DNA from: Saprospiraceae bacterium
Lineage (GTDB): Bacteria > Bacteroidota > Bacteroidia > Chitinophagales > Saprospiraceae
DNA: 38,483 nucleotides
Assembly (NCBI GenBank): GCA_029263015.1
Contig: JAJCYI010000059.1
Coordinates: 1 to 38,483, forward strand
Direction of reading: 5' to 3'
The notes under the pieces are model-generated. The model made no database searches, was not told the origin of the DNA, and saw only the letters and a program-made list of their open reading frames with translations. The translations under genes were made by a program, and so were the position numbers. Position 1 is the first letter of the stretch, and each line of letters starts with the position of its first letter. This document shows, piece by piece, positions 1 to 8,245 of this stretch.

Positions 1-141
1 AAACCACAACGGGAGCGGCCTTTTTGCCTTTTACCAGTTCAATATCGTAAATCCTTTTTTTTAATCAAACCACAACCGGTTGTAGTCAATGATGGGGGAA
101 GAAAAAATATCGTAAATCCTTTTTTTTAATCAAACCACAAC
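1..141. repeat. 36-bp direct repeat, two full copies and one partial
   Basis: Positions 41-76 and 106-141 carry the same 36-bp sequence: AATATCGTAAATCC, a run of eight T, then AATCAAACCACAAC. Positions 1-10 (AAACCACAAC) match the last ten bases of the unit, so the spacing is about 65 bp. Each copy is followed by a different sequence: GGGAGC after the first, CGGTTGT (forming the palindrome ACAACCGGTTGT) after the second, and a long GC-rich hairpin after the third. No coding frame is convincing in 1-189. The role is unknown; the array may continue to the left of the window. Confidence 0.75.
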
Positions 142-174
142 GGCGCCTGCGGCGCCGTTGTGGTTTGATTTTTT
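128..174 (+). terminator. 20-bp perfect hairpin with T-run
   Basis: Arms 128-147 and 151-170 are perfectly complementary (20 bp) around a TGC loop, and a T-run follows on the + strand. This is the form of an intrinsic terminator reading rightward, presumably for a gene left of the window. On the minus strand the hairpin is followed by A, so it is a poorer terminator for the hydrolase gene ending at 190. The left arm overlaps the end of the third direct-repeat copy. Confidence 0.6.
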
Positions 175-189
175 AGCATATAACCTCCC

Positions 190-1632
190 TTATTTCACCA
201 TCAGTTTATCCGTCCATATTCTATCCTGTCCTATTATTTCAAGAATATACATCCCTCCTGACAATTCACTTAAATACAGTTCATTGTTGCCTTTATGAAC
301 CCTTATTGCCTTTTTCATTTTACCATTCAAATCAAATAGGCGAAGTTCACCATCTGCGGGAAAATTTTTCAAAAATACTCGGTTGGCAGCAGGGTTGGGG
401 TAGAGGTCAAGGGCTGAGGCGATCACTTCCCTACTAGCAACCGTTGCATCTTCGATCACCTGATAATCTGCAAAAAAACCAACAGTGGCAAGGGAGGCAG
501 GAAGGGCACATAGAAAGTGGCCGAATACGGGGCTGGCACTGATGGCCTGCACGTCGGGGGCACCATTGGCTATCATGGCAGCTTCGGCCACCAAGCTGTT
601 TTCGTACGGTACTTCCTCGTCCATTTCACAATAATATAAACGGGTCGGCGCTTGTGGCGACCAGTCATAGACATTGTTTTCGAGCATGGCAAGGTTCATT
701 GGGTGGTCAGGATTGTCAACCACCGCTTGCACATAACTTTCCTCTAAAAGCCTCAATGGGATGACCACACCTTCATTCGTTTCCAACAGTCCAACCAATA
801 GGGAATCCATTTTACTTAAAGAAATAAGCTCGTTTGAGTAATCTTCTACCACTTGGCGGTAAGGTGCCCTGAATGCTGTTTCAACATCTGGATAAATATC
901 ACCATATACCGTTTGGTAGGAAATGAAGGTATTGATAAGGTAGCCGGGCCGGGTGTATTCTTCTTCGCTCAATATCAGGTCACGCATCACCTCGGCCACG
1001 CTGTATGGGCCAGACATGGGTGCAGCCGCCGTTACTATAAATTCATCTGCCATTTCGGCTTCCAAATGGCGGTGCAATGCCATTGCCGAGTGCCCACCCT
1101 GGGAATAACCGCTCACGAAAACCTGGTCATTTATGAAAATATCGTTCATGGCAGCATATTCCCGCCCCGCTTGCATCATGTCCACAGCGACCCATACTGC
1201 CGACGCTGCGTGTATATAAGGATGCACGCCAGGATGCACACCTAAACCCAATAAATCGGGCGCAACTGTCACATATCCTTTGCCGGCAAATGCAATGGGG
1301 ATGTCGGAATCAAGTCCAAGTCCCGATGGCACGTCATCATTGAACCCAGCTGTGCCGTGCTGGTAACAGGCAAAAGGATAAACCTTAGTTGGATCATCCG
1401 GCACTGCCAACATGCCCGAAACGGTAACGGTGTTGCCGTCAAGGTCCAAAGATTCATAAGTCACTTTATAGGCATCGGCGCCATAATCAAATGTGGTAAT
1501 GAAAAAGAATTTAGCGCCCAACTCCTCAGGTGTGAAGTGGACAAGGTGCTCAACGGTGAGAAAGCCCTGGGCATTGGTTATTTGGCAGGAGAGCAACAGC
1601 AATAAAAGAATTCGGGTAATTTTTTTTGACAT
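190..1632 (-). CDS. secreted alpha/beta-hydrolase (lipase/esterase-like) with T9SS sorting domain
   Basis: 480 residues from the ATG at 1632. An in-frame extension to 1677 would run through a hairpin repeat, and only the ATG at 1632 puts a signal peptide (MSKKITRILLLLLLSC...) at the N-terminus. The body is an alpha/beta hydrolase: nucleophile elbow GYSQG near residue 176, an acidic candidate in YYCEMDEEVP, and a candidate catalytic His in VFGHFLCA. An HGTAG motif before the elbow resembles the oxyanion region of secreted lipases. The last ~80 residues (LDLYPNPAANRVFLKN... to MVK) form a type A T9SS C-terminal sorting domain, so the enzyme is probably exported and surface-anchored or released. 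The substrate cannot be told; esterase or lipase activity is inference. It diverges from the gene at 1875. Confidence 0.85.
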   Translation of the reverse strand: MSKKITRILLLLLLSCQITNAQGFLTVEHLVHFTPEELGAKFFFITTFDYGADAYKVTYESLDLDGNTVTVSGMLAVPDDPTKVYPFACYQHGTAGFNDDVPSGLGLDSDIPIAFAGKGYVTVAPDLLGLGVHPGVHPYIHAASAVWVAVDMMQAGREYAAMNDIFINDQVFVSGYSQGGHSAMALHRHLEAEMADEFIVTAAAPMSGPYSVAEVMRDLILSEEEYTRPGYLINTFISYQTVYGDIYPDVETAFRAPYRQVVEDYSNELISLSKMDSLLVGLLETNEGVVIPLRLLEESYVQAVVDNPDHPMNLAMLENNVYDWSPQAPTRLYYCEMDEEVPYENSLVAEAAMIANGAPDVQAISASPVFGHFLCALPASLATVGFFADYQVIEDATVASREVIASALDLYPNPAANRVFLKNFPADGELRLFDLNGKMKKAIRVHKGNNELYLSELSGGMYILEIIGQDRIWTDKLMVK

Positions 1633-1645
1633 AAGAATTTGGTTA

Positions 1646-1705
1646 GAATGTAGTGCGAATCCCCAGATTCGCACCAACGCACACGAATCTGGGGATTCGT
1701 ATTAC
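1646..1705. repeat. hairpin repeat family 'GTGCGAATC', copy 1
   Basis: Perfect 16-bp inverted repeat (1656-1671 and 1684-1699, CGAATCCCCAGATTCG and its complement) with a 12-base loop. A diverged copy lies at 30854-30908. Both sit 14-24 nt upstream of the start codon of a minus-strand gene and begin AATGTAGTGC. Likely a small REP- or MITE-like element lying in the 5' leader of the hydrolase gene. Confidence 0.7.
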
Positions 1706-1743
1706 CTAGCGTTTTATTTGAACGTCACAATACGGTTTTCAAG

Positions 1744-1751
1744 CAAAGGTA
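1744..1751 (-). promoter_or_regulatory. candidate Bacteroidota -7 element for the hydrolase gene
   Basis: Reads TACCTTTG on the minus strand, matching the TAnnTTTG consensus, 112 nt upstream of the ATG at 1632. No clear -33 TTTG is visible. If used, the transcript leader contains the hairpin repeat at 1646-1705. Confidence 0.4.
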
Positions 1752-1816
1752 AAAACTGAAAGATGAAACAGGGAAAGAGAACTTCCCAACTGTCGGCATG
1801 CAGCAGATAGAAGGGT

Positions 1817-1824
1817 TATATTTG
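1817..1824 (+). promoter_or_regulatory. candidate -7 element for the EEP-family gene
   Basis: TATATTTG matches TAnnTTTG, 50 nt upstream of the ATG at 1875 and divergent from the minus-strand element at 1744. The -33 element is not obvious. Confidence 0.4.
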
Positions 1825-1874
1825 CATTTTTTTGATCAAACCTTAAAAGGCTAAGTTTTCCAAAATCATATTGA

Positions 1875-2921
1875 ATGAACACATTCCAGCGAATATCCGT
1901 CTTCTTATTCTCACTAACGATATTATCATCTTGCACATTTACGAGCAATGGCCAGAAGGGCAACAACCCCATGCGAATTGCCTTTTACAATGTCGAAAAC
2001 TTGTTCGACACGGAAGACGACCCACTGACTTTGGATGAGGATTTCACTCCTTCCGGCAAACAAAAATGGACGGACGAGCGCTACCGCACCAAATTGCAGC
2101 GAATCGACCAGGTGGTGACAGGAATGGAATACCCCGTCCTGTTGGGCCTGTGCGAGGTAGAAAACCAAGTTGTTTTGAATGACCTCTGCAAAACGACCAG
2201 TTTGGCAAAAAACAAATACCAATTTGTACATTTCGATTCACCTGACCGACGAGGCATTGACGTTGCGTTATTGTACCAGAAAAAACTGTTCAAAGTAATC
2301 AATGCTGAGAAAATCCATGTTGATTTCCCTGATGAAATAGTGCCCAACATGCCGGGATATACCAGCCGGGATATTTTGGTGGTGGAGGGTTATTTACCCA
2401 AAAAACAGAAAGTGCATGTGATCGTTGCTCATTTTCCATCCCGCCGGGGAGGGGTGAAAGAAAGTGAACCAAAGCGCACCCATGTCGCCAAACATGTGCG
2501 GGATAAAGTGGATGAAATATTTGCCAACGACCCCAGCGCCAACATCATATTTATGGGCGACTTGAACGACGAGACGACCAACAAAAGCGTTGCTGTCACC
2601 CTGCAAGCCCACTCCCCTATCGACAAGCCTTCTTCCAAGGCTCTTTACAATTGCTTCGCTGAATTGGACGCCACCGGAGCTGGTTCGTACAACTATCGGG
2701 GCAATTGGAACATGCTCGACCAGGTCATTCTTTCAGGTGGGTTTTTTCTATCCGATAGTCCTTTTAAATTCCATTCTGCCACCATTTATAAAGAGGATTA
2801 TTTAATGTATAAAGACAAAAAAAATGGTCTCCGCCCCAACCGGACTTATGGCGGACCAAACTACTATGGTGGGTATAGCGATCACCTGCCTGTTTTTATT
2901 GAGGTGGGAGGTGGTAAGTAA
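1875..2921 (+). CDS. endonuclease/exonuclease/phosphatase-family lipoprotein
   Basis: 348 residues, starting at an ATG. The N-terminus is a short hydrophobic segment ending in a lipobox (TILSSC), so it is probably an envelope lipoprotein. The rest carries the EEP fold (DNase I / Mg-dependent endonuclease-like) motifs in order: FYNVENLFD, GLCEVEN (metal-binding Glu), VAHFPSRRGG, IFMGDLND (catalytic Asp-Leu-Asn) and a final YSDHLPVF with the conserved Asp-His. Members cleave phosphodiester bonds in nucleic acids or phospho-lipids; the substrate is unknown here. A secreted or lipid-anchored nuclease used for nutrient scavenging is plausible but inferred. Convergent with the YihY-like gene, with a shared hairpin terminator between. 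Confidence 0.85.
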   Translation: MNTFQRISVFLFSLTILSSCTFTSNGQKGNNPMRIAFYNVENLFDTEDDPLTLDEDFTPSGKQKWTDERYRTKLQRIDQVVTGMEYPVLLGLCEVENQVVLNDLCKTTSLAKNKYQFVHFDSPDRRGIDVALLYQKKLFKVINAEKIHVDFPDEIVPNMPGYTSRDILVVEGYLPKKQKVHVIVAHFPSRRGGVKESEPKRTHVAKHVRDKVDEIFANDPSANIIFMGDLNDETTNKSVAVTLQAHSPIDKPSSKALYNCFAELDATGAGSYNYRGNWNMLDQVILSGGFFLSDSPFKFHSATIYKEDYLMYKDKKNGLRPNRTYGGPNYYGGYSDHLPVFIEVGGGK

Positions 2922-2955
2922 AATGGCAAGAAACGACTCTTTTGAGAGGAAACTC

Positions 2956-2988
2956 AGAAGCGACTTTTTTTAGAAAAGTGTCGCTTCT
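2956..2988. terminator. hairpin between convergent genes (AGAAGCGAC family)
   Basis: AGAAGCGAC (2956-2964) pairs with GTCGCTTCT (2980-2988), with T- and A-rich inner flanks extending the stem after a two-base mismatch. It lies in the 75-bp gap between the convergent stops at 2921 and 2997 and probably terminates both genes. A closely related, perfect hairpin is at 34453-34481. Confidence 0.65.
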
Positions 2989-2996
2989 AACAAATT

Positions 2997-3947
2997 TCAT
3001 TCATCCACATTCCGCTCCGATTTTAAGTCACGGTTCACGGCAATACTGGCATTGAGTTCAAAACCAACCAAGAGGATAAAACAATTGATTTGTATCCACA
3101 GCATGATGACGATGATGGTACCGATTGAGCCATAAATTTTATTATAGGTATTGAAGGCTTCTACATAAAGGGAGAATGCCACCGATGAAACGATTGAAAG
3201 GATTGTGGCGAGGGAGGCGCCGGGGGTAAACCAATTGAATTTTTGATGCAATGCTGCGCCATACCGGTAAATCAAGGCAATTCCAAAATAGAAAAGCGCC
3301 AGCGTAACCAGCCACCGAAACCCTCCGATCACATTGACGGCAAAGCGGGAAATGTTCGCCAAATCCAAAAACCAGGTAATTACGGTATTCCCTAAAATAA
3401 TGAGAAAAACAGACACGACAAGCAAGCCGCCTGACTGAATGGTAAGAAAAATGGAGATGAGCCTTTTTTTCCAAACCGGTCTTTTACGGAAAGCTTTGAG
3501 ATGTGTCTTTTCAAAACCAGCCATCAATGCCAACATGCCATTTGATGAAAAGAAAATGGCCAGGAAAAACCCAACCGACAGAAAACCCGAATTTGGTTTT
3601 ACCATGGTTTTGATACTCTCCTGCAATTGCTTGCCAGCATTGGAAGGCATTATTAATTCAATATACGCATTGATTTCGGTTTCGAAAGTATCGTAAATGG
3701 GCAATAATGTGGCTACTGTAAATAGAAAAATGATGGCAGGGAACAAGGATAAAAAGAAACTAAATGCCATTGCATTTGCCCGGGAGATAATCGTTACCCG
3801 TCGGGCTTCGTTGTACAAAAAAACAGCAACGTCATACACCGGAACTTTAAAAAACCCTGGGAAAGAATGAGTTTTTGACCAACTAAGCGCCCCCTGCACC
3901 AAAGGATGGCGTTCAATTGCTGTTGCTATTTGTTTTATGGTTTTCAT
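2997..3947 (-). CDS. YihY/virulence factor BrkB family inner-membrane protein
   Basis: 316 residues from the ATG at 3947. The open frame continues to 4133 but would then overlap the start of the divergent gene at 4114 and cover low-complexity repeats, so the shorter start is preferred. The protein has about six hydrophobic segments, beginning near ANAMAFSFFLSLFPAIIFLF and ending with a segment that includes TIIVIMLWIQINCFIL; the spacing and motifs such as RANAMAFSFFLSLFPA fit the YihY (formerly RNase BN) family. The biochemical role of this family is not settled; older nuclease and virulence names are not reliable. The C-terminal tail is charged. Confidence 0.85.
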   Translation of the reverse strand: MKTIKQIATAIERHPLVQGALSWSKTHSFPGFFKVPVYDVAVFLYNEARRVTIISRANAMAFSFFLSLFPAIIFLFTVATLLPIYDTFETEINAYIELIMPSNAGKQLQESIKTMVKPNSGFLSVGFFLAIFFSSNGMLALMAGFEKTHLKAFRKRPVWKKRLISIFLTIQSGGLLVVSVFLIILGNTVITWFLDLANISRFAVNVIGGFRWLVTLALFYFGIALIYRYGAALHQKFNWFTPGASLATILSIVSSVAFSLYVEAFNTYNKIYGSIGTIIVIMLWIQINCFILLVGFELNASIAVNRDLKSERNVDE

Positions 3948-4000
3948 GGTTTTTCGATATAATGGTTTTTCGGTGTAACGGTGTAACGGTTTTTCACAAA

Positions 4001-4008
4001 TAAATTTG
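4001..4008 (+). promoter_or_regulatory. candidate -7 element for the Clp-like gene
   Basis: TAAATTTG matches TAnnTTTG on the + strand, 105 nt before the ATG at 4114. It lies 7 bp from the minus-strand -7 element at 4016-4023, so the two promoters would overlap. No good -33 TTTG is present. Confidence 0.35.
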
Positions 4009-4015
4009 ATGGATT

Positions 4016-4045
4016 CAAAGGTAATTGTAAAATTGCTTTCGCAAA
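4016..4045 (-). promoter_or_regulatory. candidate promoter for the YihY-like gene
   Basis: On the minus strand TTTG (4042-4045) is followed after 18 nt by TACCTTTG (4016-4023), close to the Bacteroidota -33/-7 consensus. It sits 69 nt upstream of the ATG at 3947. This is the best-formed promoter on the minus strand of the window. Confidence 0.5.
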
Positions 4046-4113
4046 ATATTTCATCCCCAACTTCCGACGCACAACCTTGAACCTTGAAACAATAAACCCT
4101 GAACCAACAAAAC

Positions 4114-7100
4114 ATGCCACAAACCCTCACCATACCTTTTCATTCATTCAAATTGCACCTACCAGATGGTGGCTCGATCATCTTTCCGCTAGCGGACGCG
4201 AATGCCCTTCATTTGAAAAAATCCGCTGGGCAATTATCACAAAAGTACCGAGATAAGTTTCAGAAAAAATTACTCGATCTGGGCAAATATGCGCGGGTGC
4301 TGGATGAATTGCAGCACGGCGAATTCATCCAAAAGACTTTTCAAATGGAATTCCCTGCCGCAAAAGATGGAATGAGCTACCCTGCCTTTGAGCTGGAATT
4401 CGATTATTTCTTTCAGGAATTCAACGAAAAATTTTGGGCCGTCATACCTGCCTTGGGACTCGAAACAATGGCCGACAAAGAAGAGGAATTGGAAGAGCGG
4501 TTACGGGAAGTAGTAAAAGTGGATTTTACTTCCAAAAAAAGGTTAAGCCATGTGCAGCTCATTATCAGTGCAATCTGGTTCGATGCCATTTCGATAGAAA
4601 AAACGGAAATGGACCTTACCTTTTATTCCCCTACCGAATTGGTGGATTTGCAAAAAGAACAAAAACGGCAATTGTTGCCCAAGGTCGCTGACAAACTAAT
4701 AATAAAAAATAAAGTAGCTTATGGCAGGGAAGAAGAGTTGACTCATCTCGAAAGGATCGTTGCAAGTAATTTTTCCAAAAACACATTGCTTATTGGTGCT
4801 TCCGGTTCAGGTAAAACAGCACTTGTACGGGAATTGGCACACCGTCGGTTCGTACAAAAAGAACCCAACTACATCTGGGAGACCACCGCCTCGGTGCTGA
4901 TAAAAGAACTGACCATCGAATCGGGCTGGCAAGACAACCTAAGCCTGTTGGTGAACGAACTGACTGCAAACGGTGACATCTTGTTTGTGCGCAACCTGGC
5001 AGAGTTGTTTGAAGTGGGACAATACGAAGGCAATAAAATAAGTATGGCAGAATACATCCAGCCATATATCAGCCGCGGCGAGTTAACGGTCATTACCGAA
5101 TGTACCTCTGAAGAACGGGCGCGGATCGAAGTCCGCAGTCCAAATTACCTTTCGTTTTTCCAAACCATTCAATTGGAAGAGCCCAAGACTGGCCTGGAAG
5201 ATATTATCCGACAAAAAGTAGAAGACTTGGCTGGTGCGAAACAAATAGTTTTTGAGACAGATGCGATTGATGAAGTAATCAGGCTGCACCAACGGTTTTC
5301 GCCCTATTCGGGCATGCCTGGCAAGCCTATTCGTTTCCTAGAAAGCATCCTTTTGGCCAAAGCACCAACAGAACCATCCGGGCCAGAAAACCAAGTAAAG
5401 GTACACCGCCATTCCGTTTTGCAACATTATTGCGACGAATCAGGCCTGCCCATGTTCATGATCGACCCGTCGCTTCCCATGGAAGTTGAAGGAATCAAAT
5501 CCCAATTCAATGGCAATGTTTTTGGGCAAAAAACGGCAGTTGATACCGTGGTCGGTTTATTGGCCGCTGTAAAAACTGCCCTCACCCGAACAGGCAAACC
5601 CATTGCTTCCTTCCTTTTTGTCGGCCCAACAGGTGTCGGAAAAACAGAACTGGCAAAGGTGCTTGCAGATTTTATGTTCGGCAGCCGAGACCGTTTGCTC
5701 CGTTTCGACATGAGTGAATACAGTGATCCATGGATGGTCATGAGGTTGACGGGCCAGGGATACCACAGTGACGGGTTATTGACTTCGGCAGTCCGTCGGG
5801 AGCCCTTTTGTGTATTATTGTTTGATGAAATAGAAAAAGCTGATCCGAGTTTTTTCGATTTGCTTTTGCAAATAATTGGAGAGGGGCGTTTGTCTGACAG
5901 CCAAGGTAAATTGGTCAACTTTTGCAGTGCAATCATCATCATGACTTCCAATATTGGGACTGGCAAATTGCAGAACAACCGCATTGGCTGGAAAAAAGAA
6001 TTGGAGACCCAAGATGTGACCAGTCATTTTATCAGGGAAGTTGAGAAAAATTTCAAACCCGAACTATTCAACAGAATAGATTCTGTAGTTGCATTTGTAC
6101 CGCTTTCCAAAGAAACAGTGAGAAAGGTTGTTGAACGGGAAATTGAAAAATTCAAAAAAAGAGAGGGCATCCGGTTTCGCCGATTGGAAATGGAAATCAC
6201 CGATGAGGTGCTCGGTCACCTTGCCATAAGTGGGTACGACGCCCGATATGGTGCCCGCTACCTTCAACGGGTCATCAAGGAAAAACTCATCGTCCCAATG
6301 GCATACACCTTGAACCAATATGACTACGATGACCAACTTGTATTGAAAGTGGATTTGGAAAACGGCCAAATTGTACTCCACACATCTTCCGACCCAATGG
6401 CATTCGACATGCTCATGGAGCAGTGGGACAAGCTGACCCTGGCCGACCAAACATCTTTCCTCCGCCGTAAAATGATAATAATGCTGGAAGGAGCCCTTTA
6501 TATGCGGATGCAAAGCGAAATTGACATGATGGAGGGGGAAAAAAAGATAGATGAAAAACCATTCTGGAACGACCTTGAAAGGTCAAATCTTTATACCAAC
6601 TTGTTGAATGTCAGGGAAAAAGCAGAACACCTTTATAATAGGATCAAAAAATTGGAAGTTGAAATCGCATTGGTTGCTATGGACCAAGGTTCTTTCAACA
6701 CAAGTTTTGAGGAGCGGATCGAAGAATGGGAGACTGCCTATTTCATTTTGATCGTTGAGGCATTTAGCTTTCTTTATCCGGAGAACAATAAATGTTATCT
6801 TTCTATTTATGGCGTAGACCCTGAAGAGGTGGTCAAATTTTATTTTGATCTGATCGAAAGACAGGGTTTTGAAATTAAAACTGCGCAAGCAATATGGTAC
6901 CGCGAAGGTTTTATGGGTATAGATGACGACAACCCCGTCCCAGATGAGCAGTCAAAAGAACCTGGGACCTTTCTAAAACGTCTAATCGACCGCTCGGACA
7001 TTGCTAGAAAAGTGTATCTTCCTCCATCTTCAAGTGACCGCCTTTATGGCGTTGAGTTTTTGCTTTCAGGGCCAGCTTCCAATCTTTACTTTAATAGTGA

Positions 7101-7371
7101 AAACGGCATTCAACAATGGGAGGCCATTGCAAAAGAACCAATGAACAGTTACCTAATATTGGTTTCCAATAGCTATTCCCCCACCCCACCAAACATCATC
7201 CGGCAGCAATATTACCAAAAACCGAAACCCCGGCGCACCCTCACATCTACTGAACTCAGAGACATTCAAATAGGCATTCAGACACAAATAAAGCCCAAAG
7301 CCAGGGTAAAATATATAGCCGAAATATTGGATGAGATATTCAAAAGGGATATTGAAGATCTTGTCAAGTAA
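4114..7371 (+). CDS. Clp/ClpB-like double AAA+ ATPase with release-factor-like (PCRF) C-terminus
   Basis: 1085 residues, ATG start. Residues 1-200 are not a recognisable Clp N domain. AAA+ D1 (about 205-440) has Walker A GASGSGKT near 228, but the Walker B position reads ILFVRNLAEL where ClpB has ILFIDELHTM, and the arginine-finger position reads LSFF; D1 probably binds but does not hydrolyse ATP. D2 (about 465-760) is intact: GPTGVGKTELAK near 504, LLFDEIEKAD near 568, TSN sensor 1 near 610, NRID near 652 and a GARYLQR sensor 2. The pore loop keeps a Tyr (GYHSDG) but is shorter than in ClpB. After D2, FWNDLERSN near 816 and following helices resemble the RF2 N-terminal coiled coil. NNKCYLSIYGVD (near 891) and YFNSENGIQQWEAI (near 990) resemble the PCRF domain. 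No GGQ domain follows. Likely a remodelling ATPase acting on a ribosome-linked or other partner; the function is inferred. No operon partner is evident. Confidence 0.85.
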   Translation: MPQTLTIPFHSFKLHLPDGGSIIFPLADANALHLKKSAGQLSQKYRDKFQKKLLDLGKYARVLDELQHGEFIQKTFQMEFPAAKDGMSYPAFELEFDYFFQEFNEKFWAVIPALGLETMADKEEELEERLREVVKVDFTSKKRLSHVQLIISAIWFDAISIEKTEMDLTFYSPTELVDLQKEQKRQLLPKVADKLIIKNKVAYGREEELTHLERIVASNFSKNTLLIGASGSGKTALVRELAHRRFVQKEPNYIWETTASVLIKELTIESGWQDNLSLLVNELTANGDILFVRNLAELFEVGQYEGNKISMAEYIQPYISRGELTVITECTSEERARIEVRSPNYLSFFQTIQLEEPKTGLEDIIRQKVEDLAGAKQIVFETDAIDEVIRLHQRFSPYSGMPGKPIRFLESILLAKAPTEPSGPENQVKVHRHSVLQHYCDESGLPMFMIDPSLPMEVEGIKSQFNGNVFGQKTAVDTVVGLLAAVKTALTRTGKPIASFLFVGPTGVGKTELAKVLADFMFGSRDRLLRFDMSEYSDPWMVMRLTGQGYHSDGLLTSAVRREPFCVLLFDEIEKADPSFFDLLLQIIGEGRLSDSQGKLVNFCSAIIIMTSNIGTGKLQNNRIGWKKELETQDVTSHFIREVEKNFKPELFNRIDSVVAFVPLSKETVRKVVEREIEKFKKREGIRFRRLEMEITDEVLGHLAISGYDARYGARYLQRVIKEKLIVPMAYTLNQYDYDDQLVLKVDLENGQIVLHTSSDPMAFDMLMEQWDKLTLADQTSFLRRKMIIMLEGALYMRMQSEIDMMEGEKKIDEKPFWNDLERSNLYTNLLNVREKAEHLYNRIKKLEVEIALVAMDQGSFNTSFEERIEEWETAYFILIVEAFSFLYPENNKCYLSIYGVDPEEVVKFYFDLIERQGFEIKTAQAIWYREGFMGIDDDNPVPDEQSKEPGTFLKRLIDRSDIARKVYLPPSSSDRLYGVEFLLSGPASNLYFNSENGIQQWEAIAKEPMNSYLILVSNSYSPTPPNIIRQQYYQKPKPRRTLTSTELRDIQIGIQTQIKPKARVKYIAEILDEIFKRDIEDLVK

Positions 7372-7387
7372 GAAGCTATCTGTAGAT

Positions 7388-7497
7388 AGAATAGAACACG
7401 GATTGAACGGGTTTGACGGATTTGAACAGATTTTGATTCAAGGTTTGGTGTGAAACCGTTTTTATCTGTGGAATCAGTCCGATCCGTGTCCCATTCT
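7388..7497. repeat. imperfect inverted repeat in a 552-bp spacer
   Basis: AGAATAGAACACGGAT (7388-7403) pairs 14/16 with ATCCGTGTCCCATTCT (7482-7497), and the interior shows further partial pairing (GGTTTG.../...AAACCG). The left half contains degenerate repeats of the type TTGAACGG / TTTGACGG. It looks like a degraded fold-back element just downstream of the Clp-like gene. In the rest of 7372-7923 I see only AT-rich sequence with no supportable gene or clear promoter. Confidence 0.5.
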
Positions 7498-7923
7498 GTT
7501 CATTTCACGATCCTAATAAAAAAATCAGAAAATTAATCGTCCGGGGCATATTGAATCAACCGAGTTTAAGCTTTCATTTGGGTATAAAGTGTAAACCCCT
7601 GATAGTAAAGTCGTTTGGTAACATATTATGATTATTTATAAAGTCAAATTTTTATATACCATATCAAAAAAAAGAAAATGATCCTCTTCAAAAGACAAAA
7701 TAATCAATCGATGATTTCATTTTAGTTTCAAAAACCTATACCTTTCCGTTAATAACAAAAAGTTCTTTTCTTTAATGATATTCTTAACAACGCAGTCAAT
7801 TTAGGTGTTGAATCCAATGCTTTTCATTCCGGGAAATCTACACAAACACAAAATCCTATCCTCCCAAACCGGAACAGATAATGGCCAGCAACTAAGTGAT
7901 TGTGATAAAAAAACTAACCTAAT

Positions 7924-8190
7924 ATGTACATTACTTTCAAAGAGTTAAGAAACATCAAGCACAGTCTGCCCACTGGCAGCGTTGCCCGCATTGCCGACGA
8001 GTTAAACGTTGAACAACAAACCGTCAGGAATTATTTTGGCGCAAAAAAATATGACAAGGGGCAAATTGCGGGCATCGCTGTACATCCTGGGCCAGACGGC
8101 GGATTTGTTCAATTTGAAGATACACGTATTATCGACCTTGCAAAAAAAATAATTACTGAATCGATCGCACACACACCAAGTTCTAACTGA
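7924..8190 (+). CDS. small helix-turn-helix protein, probable DNA-binding regulator
   Basis: 88 residues, ATG start, followed by a strong terminator, so a complete monocistronic gene. Residues about 18-38 (GSVARIADELNVEQQTVRNY) read as a helix-turn-helix: an Ala-x-x-Leu first helix, a turn at Asn-Val and a recognition helix QQTVRNYFG. The C-terminal third (GGFVQFEDTRIIDLAKKIIT) ends in an amphipathic helix that might mediate dimerisation. I do not recognise a named family. It could regulate itself or the neighbouring symporter; that is inference. Base use is like its neighbours. Confidence 0.7.
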   Translation: MYITFKELRNIKHSLPTGSVARIADELNVEQQTVRNYFGAKKYDKGQIAGIAVHPGPDGGFVQFEDTRIIDLAKKIITESIAHTPSSN

Positions 8191-8207
8191 TACTAATAAC
8201 ACAAAAC

Positions 8208-8245
8208 AAAAAAAACGGGCTGATATATATCAGCCCGTTTTTTTT
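8208..8245. terminator. bidirectional intrinsic terminator, 38-bp perfect palindrome
   Basis: CGGGCTGATAT/ATATCAGCCCG (8216-8237) is flanked by eight A on the left and eight T on the right, so the whole 38 bp is a perfect palindrome with T-runs on both strands. It lies 18 bp after the HTH gene stop codon. Confidence 0.9.

Noticed and set aside
3948-4133. Longer YihY-like protein
   Set aside because: It would overlap the divergent Clp-like start and cover short repeats and candidate promoters; no membrane-protein homology there.
5427-5984. Open frame antisense to AAA+ domain D2
   Set aside because: Shadow of a strongly conserved coding region.
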